A stretch of 64,000 bases of DNA from Betaproteobacteria bacterium Ga0077526 (GCA_001464765.1 LNDV01000035.1:186001-250000), one strand, 5' to 3'. Positions 8,800 to 17,043 are shown, counted from the stretch's first letter. Notes: generated from the letters alone by a model not told the origin. Numbers and translations: made by a program.

Positions 8800-9663
8800 T
8801 CAGGGCATCACACGCATCACCCTCATGCCGAGGTTGTTGCTCCGGAGCTTGCCTTCCAGGCCGTAGCGGTAGGTCGTCCGCACCCACGCGGGGAAGATGT
8901 TCCAGCTGCCGCCCTTGCTCATGCGCTTCATGCAGCTGTCGGCATCGACGGCGCTCCCGTCGGTCGGCGCGCCCGCGTAGGTCGGCCGGTAGCAGTCGGC
9001 GATCCACTCCCACACGTTGCCCAGCATGTCGTGGAGTCCGTTGGCGTTGGGCGCGAAGCTGCCGACCGGGGCCGTTTCGGTATGGCCGTCCTCGCACGGG
9101 AACGCGGGCCAGTCGAACATGAGCTTCGACTTGGCGGTCGCGTCGTAGACGTTGCCCTGGGCGCAGGCCTGATTCTTCGCGGTCCCCCAGTACGTCCCCC
9201 GCGTGGTGCCCGCGCCGGCGGCGTACTCCCACTGGGCTTCTGTCGGCAGCGCGTAGGTGTGCCCGGTCTTGCCGGAGAGCCACTTCGTGTACGCCAGCGC
9301 CTGCGACTGATCGATGTTGATCACGGGGCGCCGGCCGCGTCCCCAGCCTTCGTCGGCAACTTTTTCGCAGCCATGGTCGGCCACGCAGGCATCCCACTCG
9401 TCGAACGTGACCTCGTGCTTGCCGAGCGCGAAGGCTTTTGCGATGGTGACCGTGCGCGCAGGGCGCTCGTCGTCCTCGCGCGAGTCATCGTCGGCGGCAG
9501 CTCCCATCATGAACTCACCCGCCGGGATCACGACCATCTCCGGACACTGGTCGCAGTCCCGGAAAGTCGACCCGGCCGCCGCGGCCTGCCCTGCCACCGT
9601 CATTCCCGCGGCCACGAGGGCCGCCCCGATCATCGACACTGCGGACACATTGTTCTTGGACAT
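8800..9663 (-). CDS. Formylglycine-generating-enzyme-like (SUMF1 fold) exported protein
   Basis: A 287-residue protein with signal peptide (to AAAAG, about residue 31) and a complete sulfatase-modifying-factor fold: MVVIPAGEFMMG near 44, ALGKHEVTFDEWDAC near 80, LPTEAQWEYAA near 141, GLHDMLGNVWEW near 208 and MSKGGSWN near 250. True formylglycine-generating enzymes carry two active-site cysteines just after the GGSW motif; here that stretch (IFPAWVRTTYRYGLEG) has none, and the usual GFRVAR ending is replaced by GMRVMRVMP. It is therefore more likely a structural or ligand-binding relative than a sulfatase activator. It follows the dienoyl-CoA-reductase-like gene by 55 bases. Confidence 0.85.
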   Translation of the reverse strand: MSKNNVSAVSMIGAALVAAGMTVAGQAAAAGSTFRDCDQCPEMVVIPAGEFMMGAAADDDSREDDERPARTVTIAKAFALGKHEVTFDEWDACVADHGCEKVADEGWGRGRRPVINIDQSQALAYTKWLSGKTGHTYALPTEAQWEYAAGAGTTRGTYWGTAKNQACAQGNVYDATAKSKLMFDWPAFPCEDGHTETAPVGSFAPNANGLHDMLGNVWEWIADCYRPTYAGAPTDGSAVDADSCMKRMSKGGSWNIFPAWVRTTYRYGLEGKLRSNNLGMRVMRVMP

Positions 9664-9718
9664 GCGTCTTCTCCTCCGGTTGGTTTGTATTCCGTAACGC
9701 GACGACTGCGAAACTGCC

Positions 9719-10537
9719 TCAATCTCCCCGCATGCGCTCGATCGCGTGACGGAAAGGCTCGCTGCCCATCAGATTGGAGCCGCCGTCCACCACGAGCACA
9801 CAGCCCGTCACGTAGCTTGCAAGCGGCGAGGCCAGGAACACTGCCGCCTGGCCGATCTCGTCGACCGTCCCGTAGCGACCGAGGGGCGTGGCCACGGAGT
9901 GATCATCGGGATCGTCGGTGCCGCCCAGTCGGCGCATGCCTTCCGTGTTCCCGATGGGACCGGGGACGATGCTGTTCGACCGGATGCCGAGCGGCCCCCA
10001 CTCGAGCGCGAGGTTGCGCATCATCATATCGATGCCGGCCTTCGCCGCGCCCACGTGCACCTGATACGGATGCGGGACATACGCCATGCCAGCAGACATG
10101 AAGATCACCAGCCCACGCGTCTGCTTGAGCTGGTCGAACGCGGCGCGGGTGGCGTTGAAGGATCCGAGCAGGTCGATGTCGATGACCGCCTTGAACCCGT
10201 TGGACGAGAGCTGTTCGGCCGGAATCGGAAAGTTGCCCGCTGCGCCGCACACGAGCACATCGATGGGGCCCAGCGTGTCGGCCGTGGCACGGATGGCGGA
10301 CTCGACGGCGGCGTAGTCCCGCACGTCGGCAACCTGCGCAAACGCCCGTGCGCCCAGCGCCTGCAATTCCGCCACTGCACGGTCGAGCTTTTCCTGGGTG
10401 CGCCCGCACAGCCCCACGGCAGCGCCGAGCGCCGCGAAATTGCGTGCGACCCCCAGATTGATGCCGGACCCGCCGCCGGTGACGAACACCGTCTTGCCTT
10501 GGAACAGATCCTTGGGCAGCAGTTGCCGGACGAGCAT
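9719..10537 (-). CDS. SDR oxidoreductase, 2,4-dienoyl-CoA reductase-like
   Basis: A 272-residue short-chain dehydrogenase. The cofactor motif VFVTGGGSGIN near residue 17 and the LVCGAAGNF strand near 100 are seen. The GAAGNF variant and the replacement of the canonical YxxxK by HVGAAK (Lys kept, Tyr absent) are characteristic of the 2,4-dienoyl-CoA reductase branch, which reduces the dienoyl-CoA made while degrading unsaturated fatty acids using NADPH. The ATG at 10537 is preferred over longer starts because of a GGAGGT ribosome site and the correct N-terminus. It is the last gene of the acyl-CoA gene run that starts at 17043, which supports this role. Confidence 0.87.
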   Translation of the reverse strand: MLVRQLLPKDLFQGKTVFVTGGGSGINLGVARNFAALGAAVGLCGRTQEKLDRAVAELQALGARAFAQVADVRDYAAVESAIRATADTLGPIDVLVCGAAGNFPIPAEQLSSNGFKAVIDIDLLGSFNATRAAFDQLKQTRGLVIFMSAGMAYVPHPYQVHVGAAKAGIDMMMRNLALEWGPLGIRSNSIVPGPIGNTEGMRRLGGTDDPDDHSVATPLGRYGTVDEIGQAAVFLASPLASYVTGCVLVVDGGSNLMGSEPFRHAIERMRGD

Positions 10538-10578
10538 TCCGACCTCCGGGACGCCGGGCACAAGGCCCGGCGGGTTCG

Positions 10579-11013
10579 TCAGTTCATGAGATCGACGACG
10601 ATCTCGCAGTTCGCGGGGCACCCGCGCGTGAGGACGTCCACCGGCTTCGCATTCACGAAGCGCGTGCGGTCGCCCTCGTAGATCTTCACGAGGATGGTGT
10701 AGCGCCGCTCGGGGACAATCCGCTGCGGATCATAGCGGAGCGTGAAGGCGATCGGGACCTGCCCGGGATTCTCGAGGGTGATGGCATCGACGATGACCGG
10801 CACGGGCGACTTCGGCTCGGACATGTCCTGCAGCCAGACACGCACGATCGCCTTGGGCGTAAGCGCCACGCGAGGACGGTAAGTGATGGTGCCCGAGAGC
10901 GCCGACTTGGCCGCGCGGGCTGCGCTCTCAGGCGGAGCCTTGCCGGGCAGGGAACCGCACGAGGCAACGAGCCACAGCAGCGGCAGCAGGGTGAACCAGG
11001 TTCTACGCGACAC
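10579..11013 (-). CDS. YbaY/YscW-type lipoprotein
   Basis: A 144-residue lipoprotein: signal peptide MSRRTWFTLLPLLWLVASC with a lipobox (VASC, Cys 19), then a single beta-rich domain. The stretch LSGTITYRPRVALTPKAIVRVWLQDMS, followed by PGQVPIAFTLRYDPQRI and RYTILVKIYEGDRTRFVN, is the pattern of the YbaY/YscW domain (PF09619, related to type III secretion pilotins). There is no type III system in the window, so an envelope-stabilising or outer-membrane chaperone role is more likely. It lies between a small lipoprotein gene and the SDR gene. Confidence 0.83.
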   Translation of the reverse strand: MSRRTWFTLLPLLWLVASCGSLPGKAPPESAARAAKSALSGTITYRPRVALTPKAIVRVWLQDMSEPKSPVPVIVDAITLENPGQVPIAFTLRYDPQRIVPERRYTILVKIYEGDRTRFVNAKPVDVLTRGCPANCEIVVDLMN

Positions 11014-11050
11014 GGGACCTCCCCAGGGAACCTCTGATCAGATGGCGCAG

Positions 11051-11075
11051 CCGCGCAAGTTGTGCGGACCTTCCC
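11051..11075 (-). repeat. 25-bp dyad-containing dispersed repeat, copy 2
   Basis: On the minus strand it reads GGGAAGGTCCGCACAA then CTTGCGCGG, differing from copy 1 (5607-5631) at one base. It lies between two lipoprotein genes inside the long minus-strand gene run, starting only six bases from a stop codon, so it would be in the transcript. Confidence 0.6.
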
Positions 11076-11080
11076 GAAAC

Positions 11081-11491
11081 CTACTCGTGTACCGAGCGCT
11101 CGATTCGCTTCACGTACCGGAGTGCCGCCAGCCGCTCCAGACTCTCGCGCCACAGCACGTGGTGGGTGTTCCCGACCATCAGGGTCTCCTTTGCGGTGCA
11201 ACGTACCCGGCCCCGGGACTCGGAGTAGGGCTGCGCCGTCGGATCGATTATCTGCACCTCACGCACATAGGACGCCCGGGAGGGCACGCAGAACTCGTAG
11301 TCGACCGCACGCCGGCCATCGGGCGGGCCCTCGAGACCATCGGCGCCGATGCCGGCCAGGTCGAAGCCGATCACCTCCTCGTCCGGCTTCAGCAGCGAGC
11401 TGCACGCGCCGAGCAGCAGCGGCACACAGAGCGCCGCCATGGCCGCGCGGCCGGCACCACGACGCGGCTCCAGGATGGGCCCGACAGTCAT
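11081..11491 (-). CDS. Small lipoprotein of unknown function
   Basis: A 136-residue protein from the ATG at 11491, with an N-region containing RRGAGR, a hydrophobic stretch and a lipobox (LLLGACSS), so it is probably a lipoprotein. The mature part (FDLAGIGADGLEGPPDGRR, YEFCVPSRASYVREVQIIDP, VRCTAKETLMVGNTH) has two cysteines and no family I recognise. A start at 11440 would give an unusually short signal peptide without positive charge, hence the longer choice. The gene starts 13 bases after the ComB-like gene ends and is probably in the same operon. Confidence 0.7.
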   Translation of the reverse strand: MTVGPILEPRRGAGRAAMAALCVPLLLGACSSLLKPDEEVIGFDLAGIGADGLEGPPDGRRAVDYEFCVPSRASYVREVQIIDPTAQPYSESRGRVRCTAKETLMVGNTHHVLWRESLERLAALRYVKRIERSVHE

Positions 11492-11504
11492 TCCCGCCGG
11501 CCGA

Positions 11505-12242
11505 TCAGGCGAGAACCAGGCGTTCGCCGGCCAGCTTGGGCACGACGTCCAGCACCGAACGCCGAGCGGCAAACTCCACCTCGTGCACCAGATTGCGATC
11601 CTGCATCATGCGGCCGACGCGCGAGCGCATCAGTGCGTCGAACGGATTGCAGGCGTTGTAGATTTCCCTCACCGCCAGGGCTGCATCGGACAGATCGCCA
11701 TCGTCGGACAGGCGCTTCGCGAGCAGTTCCGCGAAGTAGCCGGCCCCGACCATGTCCTCGAGATTCACGCTGCCGGCGGAGCCGGAACAGACGATGATGA
11801 TGGTCTCGCCGGGATGCTCGCGGAGCACGCGGTCGACCACGGCTTCGGCATTGAGCATCGCCCCCGCGTACACGTGCCCCGCCCCCTGGGACTTCTGGAC
11901 AGCGACGGTGCCGTTGGTGGTGGAGTAGACGACGGTCTTGTCGCGGATGCCGTGCTCGACGAGCGCGATCGGCGTGGGCGACACGAAGCCCGGCAGCGTC
12001 TCGGCGTAGAGCTCGCCTGACGCGACGAACGAGCCCTCCGGCAGTTCGGCCGCGCAGGCCCGGGCACCCCATTCGTCCATGGTCGGAATCACCGACGTGG
12101 CCCCGTTCGCGAGCGCCGCGACGATGGTCGAGGTGGCGAACAGGATGTCCAGCACGATCACGACCTTGCCTTCGACGCGCAGACCGTCGAGATCTTCCTT
12201 GCGGTACAGCACATGAACCTTGGGACCGATGCGGGCCGGCAT
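11505..12242 (-). CDS. 2-phosphosulfolactate phosphatase (ComB) family protein
   Basis: A 245-residue protein of the ComB family, whose characterised members remove phosphate from 2-phospho-3-sulfolactate in coenzyme M synthesis. Family motifs are VVIVLDILFATSTIVAALANGA (near 27), VYSTTNGTVAVQ (near 104) and IIIVCSGSAGSVNLEDMVGAG (near 147). The usual GF.LGNSP motif is replaced by PGFVSPTP, so activity on sulfolactate is uncertain. It starts two bases after the MaoC gene and sits within an acyl-CoA catabolic gene run, an unexpected context for a sulfonate enzyme. Many betaproteobacteria carry such ComB-like genes without coenzyme M; the real substrate may differ. Confidence 0.8.
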   Translation of the reverse strand: MPARIGPKVHVLYRKEDLDGLRVEGKVVIVLDILFATSTIVAALANGATSVIPTMDEWGARACAAELPEGSFVASGELYAETLPGFVSPTPIALVEHGIRDKTVVYSTTNGTVAVQKSQGAGHVYAGAMLNAEAVVDRVLREHPGETIIIVCSGSAGSVNLEDMVGAGYFAELLAKRLSDDGDLSDAALAVREIYNACNPFDALMRSRVGRMMQDRNLVHEVEFAARRSVLDVVPKLAGERLVLA

Positions 12243-12244
12243 GA

Positions 12245-12706
12245 TCAGGACTCCGACTGCGGGTTGCGTACGCGGAACATGCCGTAACCTTCCATGGTCA
12301 TCACCAGTTCGTCGTTCTGGTTGTAGACCGCCCAGCGCGACTTGACGATGCCGATGTCGGGCTTGCTCTTCGACGTCCTCGCCTCCAGCACCGTGCGCAT
12401 CGCGCGGATCGTGTCACCGGGACGCACCGGCTGCAGCCACTTCACGTGGTCCACGCCGGGGGAACCGAGACTGGCGGAGTCGAGCAGGTAGTTGTCGCAC
12501 ATCATGCGCATGACCATGCCAACCGTGTGCCAGCCACTGGCGATGAGTCCGCCGAAGAAGCTCTCCTTCGCGGCCGCCTCGTCCACGTGAAAGGGCTGCG
12601 GGTCGAATTCCTTCGCGAACCGCACCACCTCGTCGCGATCCACGAGGCGCCGCCCCATCTCGATAGTTTCACCGACCTTGAAGTCTTCGAAGTAGTACTT
12701 GGGCAT
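12245..12706 (-). CDS. MaoC-type (R)-enoyl-CoA hydratase family protein
   Basis: A 153-residue hot-dog fold protein. The N-terminal YYFEDFKVGETIEMGRRLVD, and the FAKEFDPQPFHVDEAAAKESFFGGLIASGWHT stretch holding the hydratase-2 Asp/His pair (D...H), match MaoC-like dehydratases that hydrate enoyl-CoA in beta-oxidation and related pathways. Usual single-domain length. It precedes the ComB-like gene by two bases and follows the 3-hydroxyacyl-CoA dehydrogenase by 55 bases, which fits sequential steps of hydration and oxidation in one operon. Confidence 0.9.
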   Translation of the reverse strand: MPKYYFEDFKVGETIEMGRRLVDRDEVVRFAKEFDPQPFHVDEAAAKESFFGGLIASGWHTVGMVMRMMCDNYLLDSASLGSPGVDHVKWLQPVRPGDTIRAMRTVLEARTSKSKPDIGIVKSRWAVYNQNDELVMTMEGYGMFRVRNPQSES

Positions 12707-12761
12707 GGATGCTTCCGTTGTGCCGGCGGCTTTTGGCCGCCCGTGCAGGAAATCGTCGCGA

Positions 12762-13628
12762 TCAGCGATCGTTCGGGCGGTTGTAGCGATACCAGCCGCG
12801 GCCGGCCTTCTTGCCGTTGTAGCCGGCCTTCACCATCTGTTTGAGGATCGGCCGCGGGCGGAAGCGCTCCCCATAGGCATCGAACAGGATCTCCTGCGCC
12901 TGCAGCGACAGGCTGTTGGTGACGGCGTCCAGCAATTCGAACGGACCCACCGGATGGCCGAGCCCCAGCTTGCAGGCGATGTCCACTTCCTCGGGGGTGC
13001 ACACGCCCTCCTCCACGAGCCGCATCGCTTCGATCATGAAGACGTGCAGCACGCGGTTCACGGCGAAACCGACAACGTCCTTCACGCGGATGGGCACCTT
13101 GCCGATGTCGCGGCAGAAATCGAGCAGCAGCCCGACCGTGCCATCGCCCGTGTCGATGCCGGGGATGACCTCGACCAGCTTCATCCGGGACACCGGCGAG
13201 AAGAAATGCGTGCCGAGGAATCGGGCCCGCCGCTCCGGTGACACGTACGACGCGAGCGTGGTGATGGAAATCGTGGAGGTGTTGCTGGCGATGCACGCAT
13301 CGGGCAGGCAAACCCGATCGAGCGTGCGGAACACTTCCGCCTTCACGGCTTCGTTCTCGAAGACGGCTTCGATGACCAGTTCGCGGTCGGCGTGGTCCTC
13401 GAGCCGCGTGCTCGTCCGGATACGCGCCAGCGTCGCGTCCTTCTGGTCTTCCTGGTAGAAGCCGCGCCGGATGCCCTTGTCGATCACCATGGCGAGATTG
13501 CCCACGGCGCGCGCGAGCGCTTCGTCGCTCGTGTCCGTCAGCAGGACGTCCTTGCCCGCCAGCGCGCTCACCAGCGCGATCTCGGACCCCATCAACCCGG
13601 CGCCGATGACGCCCACCTTGTCGAACAC
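12762..13628 (-). CDS. 3-hydroxyacyl-CoA dehydrogenase, NAD-dependent
   Basis: A 288-residue stand-alone dehydrogenase of the short HADH/PaaH/Hbd type. It has the Rossmann motif VGVIGAGLMGSEIA at the N-terminus, SNTSTISIT near 115, the catalytic region FLGTHFFSPVSRMKLVEVIPG near 137 (His with the following Glu), and the C-terminal domain with GFAVNRVLHVFMIEAMRLVEEG and KLGLGHPVGPFEL. It oxidises (S)-3-hydroxyacyl-CoA to 3-oxoacyl-CoA. Two acyl-CoA dehydrogenase genes lie upstream and a MaoC hydratase downstream, so it probably belongs to a fatty-acid, dicarboxylate or aromatic acyl-CoA degradation operon. Confidence 0.92.
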   Translation of the reverse strand: MFDKVGVIGAGLMGSEIALVSALAGKDVLLTDTSDEALARAVGNLAMVIDKGIRRGFYQEDQKDATLARIRTSTRLEDHADRELVIEAVFENEAVKAEVFRTLDRVCLPDACIASNTSTISITTLASYVSPERRARFLGTHFFSPVSRMKLVEVIPGIDTGDGTVGLLLDFCRDIGKVPIRVKDVVGFAVNRVLHVFMIEAMRLVEEGVCTPEEVDIACKLGLGHPVGPFELLDAVTNSLSLQAQEILFDAYGERFRPRPILKQMVKAGYNGKKAGRGWYRYNRPNDR

Positions 13629-13649
13629 GTTGACTCCTTCCCGGTCAGG

Positions 13650-14837
13650 TCAGATCTTCTTCCACTTGGAACGTGGCTTCGCGAGGATCGGCTCGTCCGG
13701 CGTGGTCTCGGCGGCAACGAATCGGTCGAGATGGTGGTCCGAATCCCCGAAGGCGGTATCGATGGCGGCGAGCCGCTTCACGTAGTGACCGACGGCGAGT
13801 TCGTCTGTCATGCCCATCCCGCCGTGAAGCTGGATGGCTTCCTGCCCGATGACGCGGCCAGCCCGGCCGATGAGCTCCTTCGCGGCGGAAACCGCGCGAC
13901 GGCGCTCGGTCGTGTCCTTGTCGTCGACCCGCACCGCCGCGAGCAGTGCCATCGAGCGCGCCTGCTCGGCGTGCATCAGCATGTCGACCATGCGGTGCTG
14001 GAGCGCCTGGAAGCGGCCGATGGGCACGCCGAACTGCTGACGGGTCTTGAGGTATTCGAGCGTGGCGGCGTTGAGTGCCGTCATCGCGCCGACGGCTTCA
14101 GCACACAGGCCGGCAATGGCGCGGTCCGCCACGAGTTCGATGACCGGCAGGGCCTTGTCCGCCACGCCGATGAGCGAGTCGGAACTCACCTGGACGTTCT
14201 CGAAGGTGATCTCGGCGGCACGCATGCCGTCATACGTCGGGTACTCGCGACCGCCCACGCCTTCCTCGCCGGGATTCACGAAGAACAGGCTGATGCCGTC
14301 GCGGTCCTTCGTGGCGCCCGAGGTGCGCGCGGAGACGATGAGCAGATCGGCCACGGCGCCGTGCATGACCACGGACTTCGCGCCGTCGATGACCCAGAAG
14401 CCGCCGTCCTGCCGCGCGGTGGTCTCGACGTGATCGAGGTCGTAGCGGCTGCCCGGCTCGCCGAACGCGCAGGCAAGGCGCAGCGAGCCGTCCATGATCT
14501 TGGGCAGGAGATAGCTCTGCTGATCCGGCGTGCCGACGGTGGCGATGCAGCTTGCAGCCATGACGACCGACCCGAGATAGGGTTCCACGCTCAGGTGGCG
14601 GCCCAGGGCTTCCATCACGATCATGGTCTCGACGCCGCCGCCGCCGAATCCGCCGGCATCCTGGGAGACCGGCAGGCCCAGCAGACCGAGTTCCGCCATG
14701 CCTTCCCACACCGTCGGGCTGTAGCCGACGCGCGAGCCCACGATCTCGCGACGCATCTCGAACGTGTAGTTCTTCTCCAGGAACTTGCCGATGGCTTCCT
14801 GGAGCATCCTCTGTTCTTCCGTGAATTCGAAGTCCAT
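13650..14837 (-). CDS. Acyl-CoA dehydrogenase (first of two)
   Basis: A 395-residue FAD enzyme of the acyl-CoA dehydrogenase superfamily. The N-terminal MDFEFTEEQRMLQEAIGKFLEKNY, the LACAFGEPGSRYDLDHVET segment near 150 (substrate/FAD loop), and the C-terminal QLHGGMGMTDELAVGHYVKRL are typical. The central VIDGAKSVVMHGAVAD segment matches family members that desaturate CoA thioesters and pass electrons to ETF. It lies 35 bases from the other acyl-CoA dehydrogenase gene; such pairs often encode two subunits of one heteromeric enzyme acting on bulky or branched acyl-CoAs. Confidence 0.92.
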   Translation of the reverse strand: MDFEFTEEQRMLQEAIGKFLEKNYTFEMRREIVGSRVGYSPTVWEGMAELGLLGLPVSQDAGGFGGGGVETMIVMEALGRHLSVEPYLGSVVMAASCIATVGTPDQQSYLLPKIMDGSLRLACAFGEPGSRYDLDHVETTARQDGGFWVIDGAKSVVMHGAVADLLIVSARTSGATKDRDGISLFFVNPGEEGVGGREYPTYDGMRAAEITFENVQVSSDSLIGVADKALPVIELVADRAIAGLCAEAVGAMTALNAATLEYLKTRQQFGVPIGRFQALQHRMVDMLMHAEQARSMALLAAVRVDDKDTTERRRAVSAAKELIGRAGRVIGQEAIQLHGGMGMTDELAVGHYVKRLAAIDTAFGDSDHHLDRFVAAETTPDEPILAKPRSKWKKI

Positions 14838-14872
14838 GTTCTTCGCCGTGTTGTCCCGAGCGCTCGCGCGGC

Positions 14873-16069
14873 TCAGAGGCCCAGCACCTGCTGGGCGATG
14901 ATGTTGCGCTGGATCTCGTTGGACCCGCCGTAGATGCTCACCTTGCGGTAGTTGAAGTACTGCGCGGCCAGCGGCGCGGCGTACTCGGGTCCCACTCGCT
15001 CGCCGAGCCAGTGGTCGCTCCACTGGGCGGGAAGATGCGGCAGCGCGTAAGGTCCCACAGCTTCCATCTCCAGTTCGGTGAGGGCCTGCTGGATCTCGGT
15101 GCCCTTGATCTTGAGGATCGAGGCCTCCGGACCCAGCGGCTTGCCCTGACGGTCCGCCGCGAGCACACGCAGCACGGTGATCTCCAGGGCCATCAGATCG
15201 ATCTCGACGCGGGTGATCTTGTCGCGGAAGCGCGGGTTCTCGATCAGCGGCTTGCCGCCGGCCACCTCCTTCGCAGCGATGGCCTTGAGGTAGGCCAGTT
15301 CGCGCTTGGAGCGCGCCACGCCCGCGATGCCCGTGCGCTCGTTCGAGAGCAGGAACTTCGCGTACGTCCAGCCCCTACCTTCCTCGCCCACGAGGTTCTC
15401 GACCGGCACCTTCACGTCCTGCAGCCAGACCTCGTTCACCTCATGCTCGCCGTCGAGCGTGATGATCGGACGGACCTCGACGCCCGGCGAGCGCATGTCG
15501 ATCAGCAGGAACGAGATGCCCTCCTGCTTCTTGCCTTCGGACGAGGTGCGCACGAGGCAGAACATCATGTCGGCGTACTGCGCAAGAGTCGTCCAGGTCT
15601 TCTGGCCGTTCACGATGTAGTGATCGCCGTCGCGCACCGCTTTCGTCTTGAGGGATGCGAGGTCCGACCCGGACCCGGGCTCGGAGTACCCCTGGCACCA
15701 CCAGTCCTCAGAGGAGAGGATCTTCGGCAGGTAGTGTTCCTTCTGCCACGGTGTACCGAAGGTGTAGATGACGGGCCCCACCATGTACAGACCGAAGGCG
15801 ATGATCCGCGGGGCACCGGCCAGCGCGGACTCCTCCTCGAGGATGTGACACTGGACCGAATTCCACCCGCAGCCGCCGTACTCGACCGGCCAGTGGGGCG
15901 CGGCCCAGCCCTTGCGATGCAGCGCCTTCTGCCAGACGAGGTAGTCCTCCTTCGACAAGCGCTTGTGTTCGATGACCTTGCGGGAGACCTCGTGCGGCAG
16001 GTTCGCCTGCACGAAGGCCCGCACTTCGTCGCGGAATGCGATTTCTTCCGGGGTGTAGTCGAGATCCAT
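14873..16069 (-). CDS. Acyl-CoA dehydrogenase (second of two)
   Basis: A 398-residue acyl-CoA dehydrogenase. It begins MDLDYTPEEIAFRDEVRAFVQANLP, has the family segment WCQGYSEPGSGSDLASLKTKA near 125, FLLIDMRSPGVEVRPI near 175, ERTGIAGVARSKREL near 245, and ends SIYGGSNEIQRNIIAQQVLGL, the standard FAD-contact and C-terminal pattern. The longer open frame upstream is in the frame of other proteins and is not part of it. It is 56 bases after the GST-like gene and 35 before the partner dehydrogenase. The exact acyl-CoA is not readable; the two-gene arrangement resembles those for steroid side-chain, dicarboxylate or alkylsuccinate breakdown. Confidence 0.92.
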   Translation of the reverse strand: MDLDYTPEEIAFRDEVRAFVQANLPHEVSRKVIEHKRLSKEDYLVWQKALHRKGWAAPHWPVEYGGCGWNSVQCHILEEESALAGAPRIIAFGLYMVGPVIYTFGTPWQKEHYLPKILSSEDWWCQGYSEPGSGSDLASLKTKAVRDGDHYIVNGQKTWTTLAQYADMMFCLVRTSSEGKKQEGISFLLIDMRSPGVEVRPIITLDGEHEVNEVWLQDVKVPVENLVGEEGRGWTYAKFLLSNERTGIAGVARSKRELAYLKAIAAKEVAGGKPLIENPRFRDKITRVEIDLMALEITVLRVLAADRQGKPLGPEASILKIKGTEIQQALTELEMEAVGPYALPHLPAQWSDHWLGERVGPEYAAPLAAQYFNYRKVSIYGGSNEIQRNIIAQQVLGL

Positions 16070-16125
16070 GGAACGTCCTCGGTGTCTGGGCCCGCGGCAG
16101 CCGTGCCGCCGGGCCGGCTGAATGC

Positions 16126-17043
16126 CTACGCGGGCACGATGCGGAAACCCGCGCGGGGGAAATGCACGTTGACTTCGCCCACCACAGGGTCCCCGCGACG
16201 GATCACGATGCGCTGGGCGTTCAGGCCCAGCAGATACCCGAGCACGGGGTCCTTGCCGTAGTCGTCGGCGGAGACGCTCACCCGGGTGCCGGGCTGCAGG
16301 CCCACGGGCGAGTCGGGATTCGACACCGAGATGGTGTCGGGCTGGGCCGCGTGCGCGACCGACAGCGCCTCCTTGGCATCCATCGGTCGATGCATGCCGT
16401 GGCCGATCGCGGCCATGCGCTCCAGCCAGCCGCGCAGACGCGGCGCCTCGGAGAAGAACCCGAGCTCCGGCACACGGTTCATGAGCATCCACATCGAGGC
16501 GTAGACGCAGAAGTCCGTGTAGGACGGCTTGCGCCCGACGAAGTACTCGCGCCCGTCGTCGAAGCTGTGCTCCAGCCAGAACACGTGCGCCTGCAGCTGC
16601 GAACGGATGTGGGCCTGGTCGTCCTTGTAGCGAGCGAGGTCGATCATGCCGTCCGAAAAGCGGTACCGGTCCTCCTTCAGTTCCTTGGGCGCACTGTCGC
16701 CGTGGGTGCCGAACACCGTGCCCACGACATCGAAGAACAGCACGCTGTCCGCCCAGGCCCCGAGCATGCGGCCGACGCCGTGCGTGCCCTCCGGAAACAG
16801 CGGGATGGACGGGTAGCGCCTCTCCAGTTCCCGGGCGATGCAGGCCGAATCGCAGAAGATGTCGGCCCCGATCTGCATGACCGGCGTCTTGCGGTAGCCG
16901 CCGGTGAGCGGCATGAGGTCCGGCTTGGGCATCCAGCGGGGGATGTCGACCGCCCGCCAGGGCAACCCCTTGAAACCGAGCATGAGGCGCACCTTCTCGG
17001 CGAAGGGCGATTGCGGGTACTGGTGGAGGATGATTTCGGACAT
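16126..17043 (-). CDS. Glutathione S-transferase family protein with C-terminal extension
   Basis: A 305-residue protein. Residues 1-80 are a thioredoxin-fold GST N-domain (MSEIILHQYPQSPFAEKVRLML, GYRKTPVMQIGADIFCDSACIARELE) with Ser rather than Cys after the QSPF motif. Residues about 90-205 are the helical GST C-domain (YFVGRKPSYTDFCVYASMWMLM). About 100 further residues (ISVSNPDSPVGLQPGTRVSV, LLGLNAQRIVIRRGDPVVGEV, HFPRAGFRIVPA) form a beta-rich tail not found in ordinary GSTs. It is the first gene of the acyl-CoA run. It may conjugate, isomerise or remove glutathione from an intermediate, or be a bacterial maleylpyruvate-isomerase-like enzyme. Confidence 0.85.
   Translation of the reverse strand: MSEIILHQYPQSPFAEKVRLMLGFKGLPWRAVDIPRWMPKPDLMPLTGGYRKTPVMQIGADIFCDSACIARELERRYPSIPLFPEGTHGVGRMLGAWADSVLFFDVVGTVFGTHGDSAPKELKEDRYRFSDGMIDLARYKDDQAHIRSQLQAHVFWLEHSFDDGREYFVGRKPSYTDFCVYASMWMLMNRVPELGFFSEAPRLRGWLERMAAIGHGMHRPMDAKEALSVAHAAQPDTISVSNPDSPVGLQPGTRVSVSADDYGKDPVLGYLLGLNAQRIVIRRGDPVVGEVNVHFPRAGFRIVPA

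Noticed and set aside
8800..9663. Annotation as a sulfatase-activating formylglycine-generating enzyme.
   Set aside because: The required cysteines after GGSW are missing.
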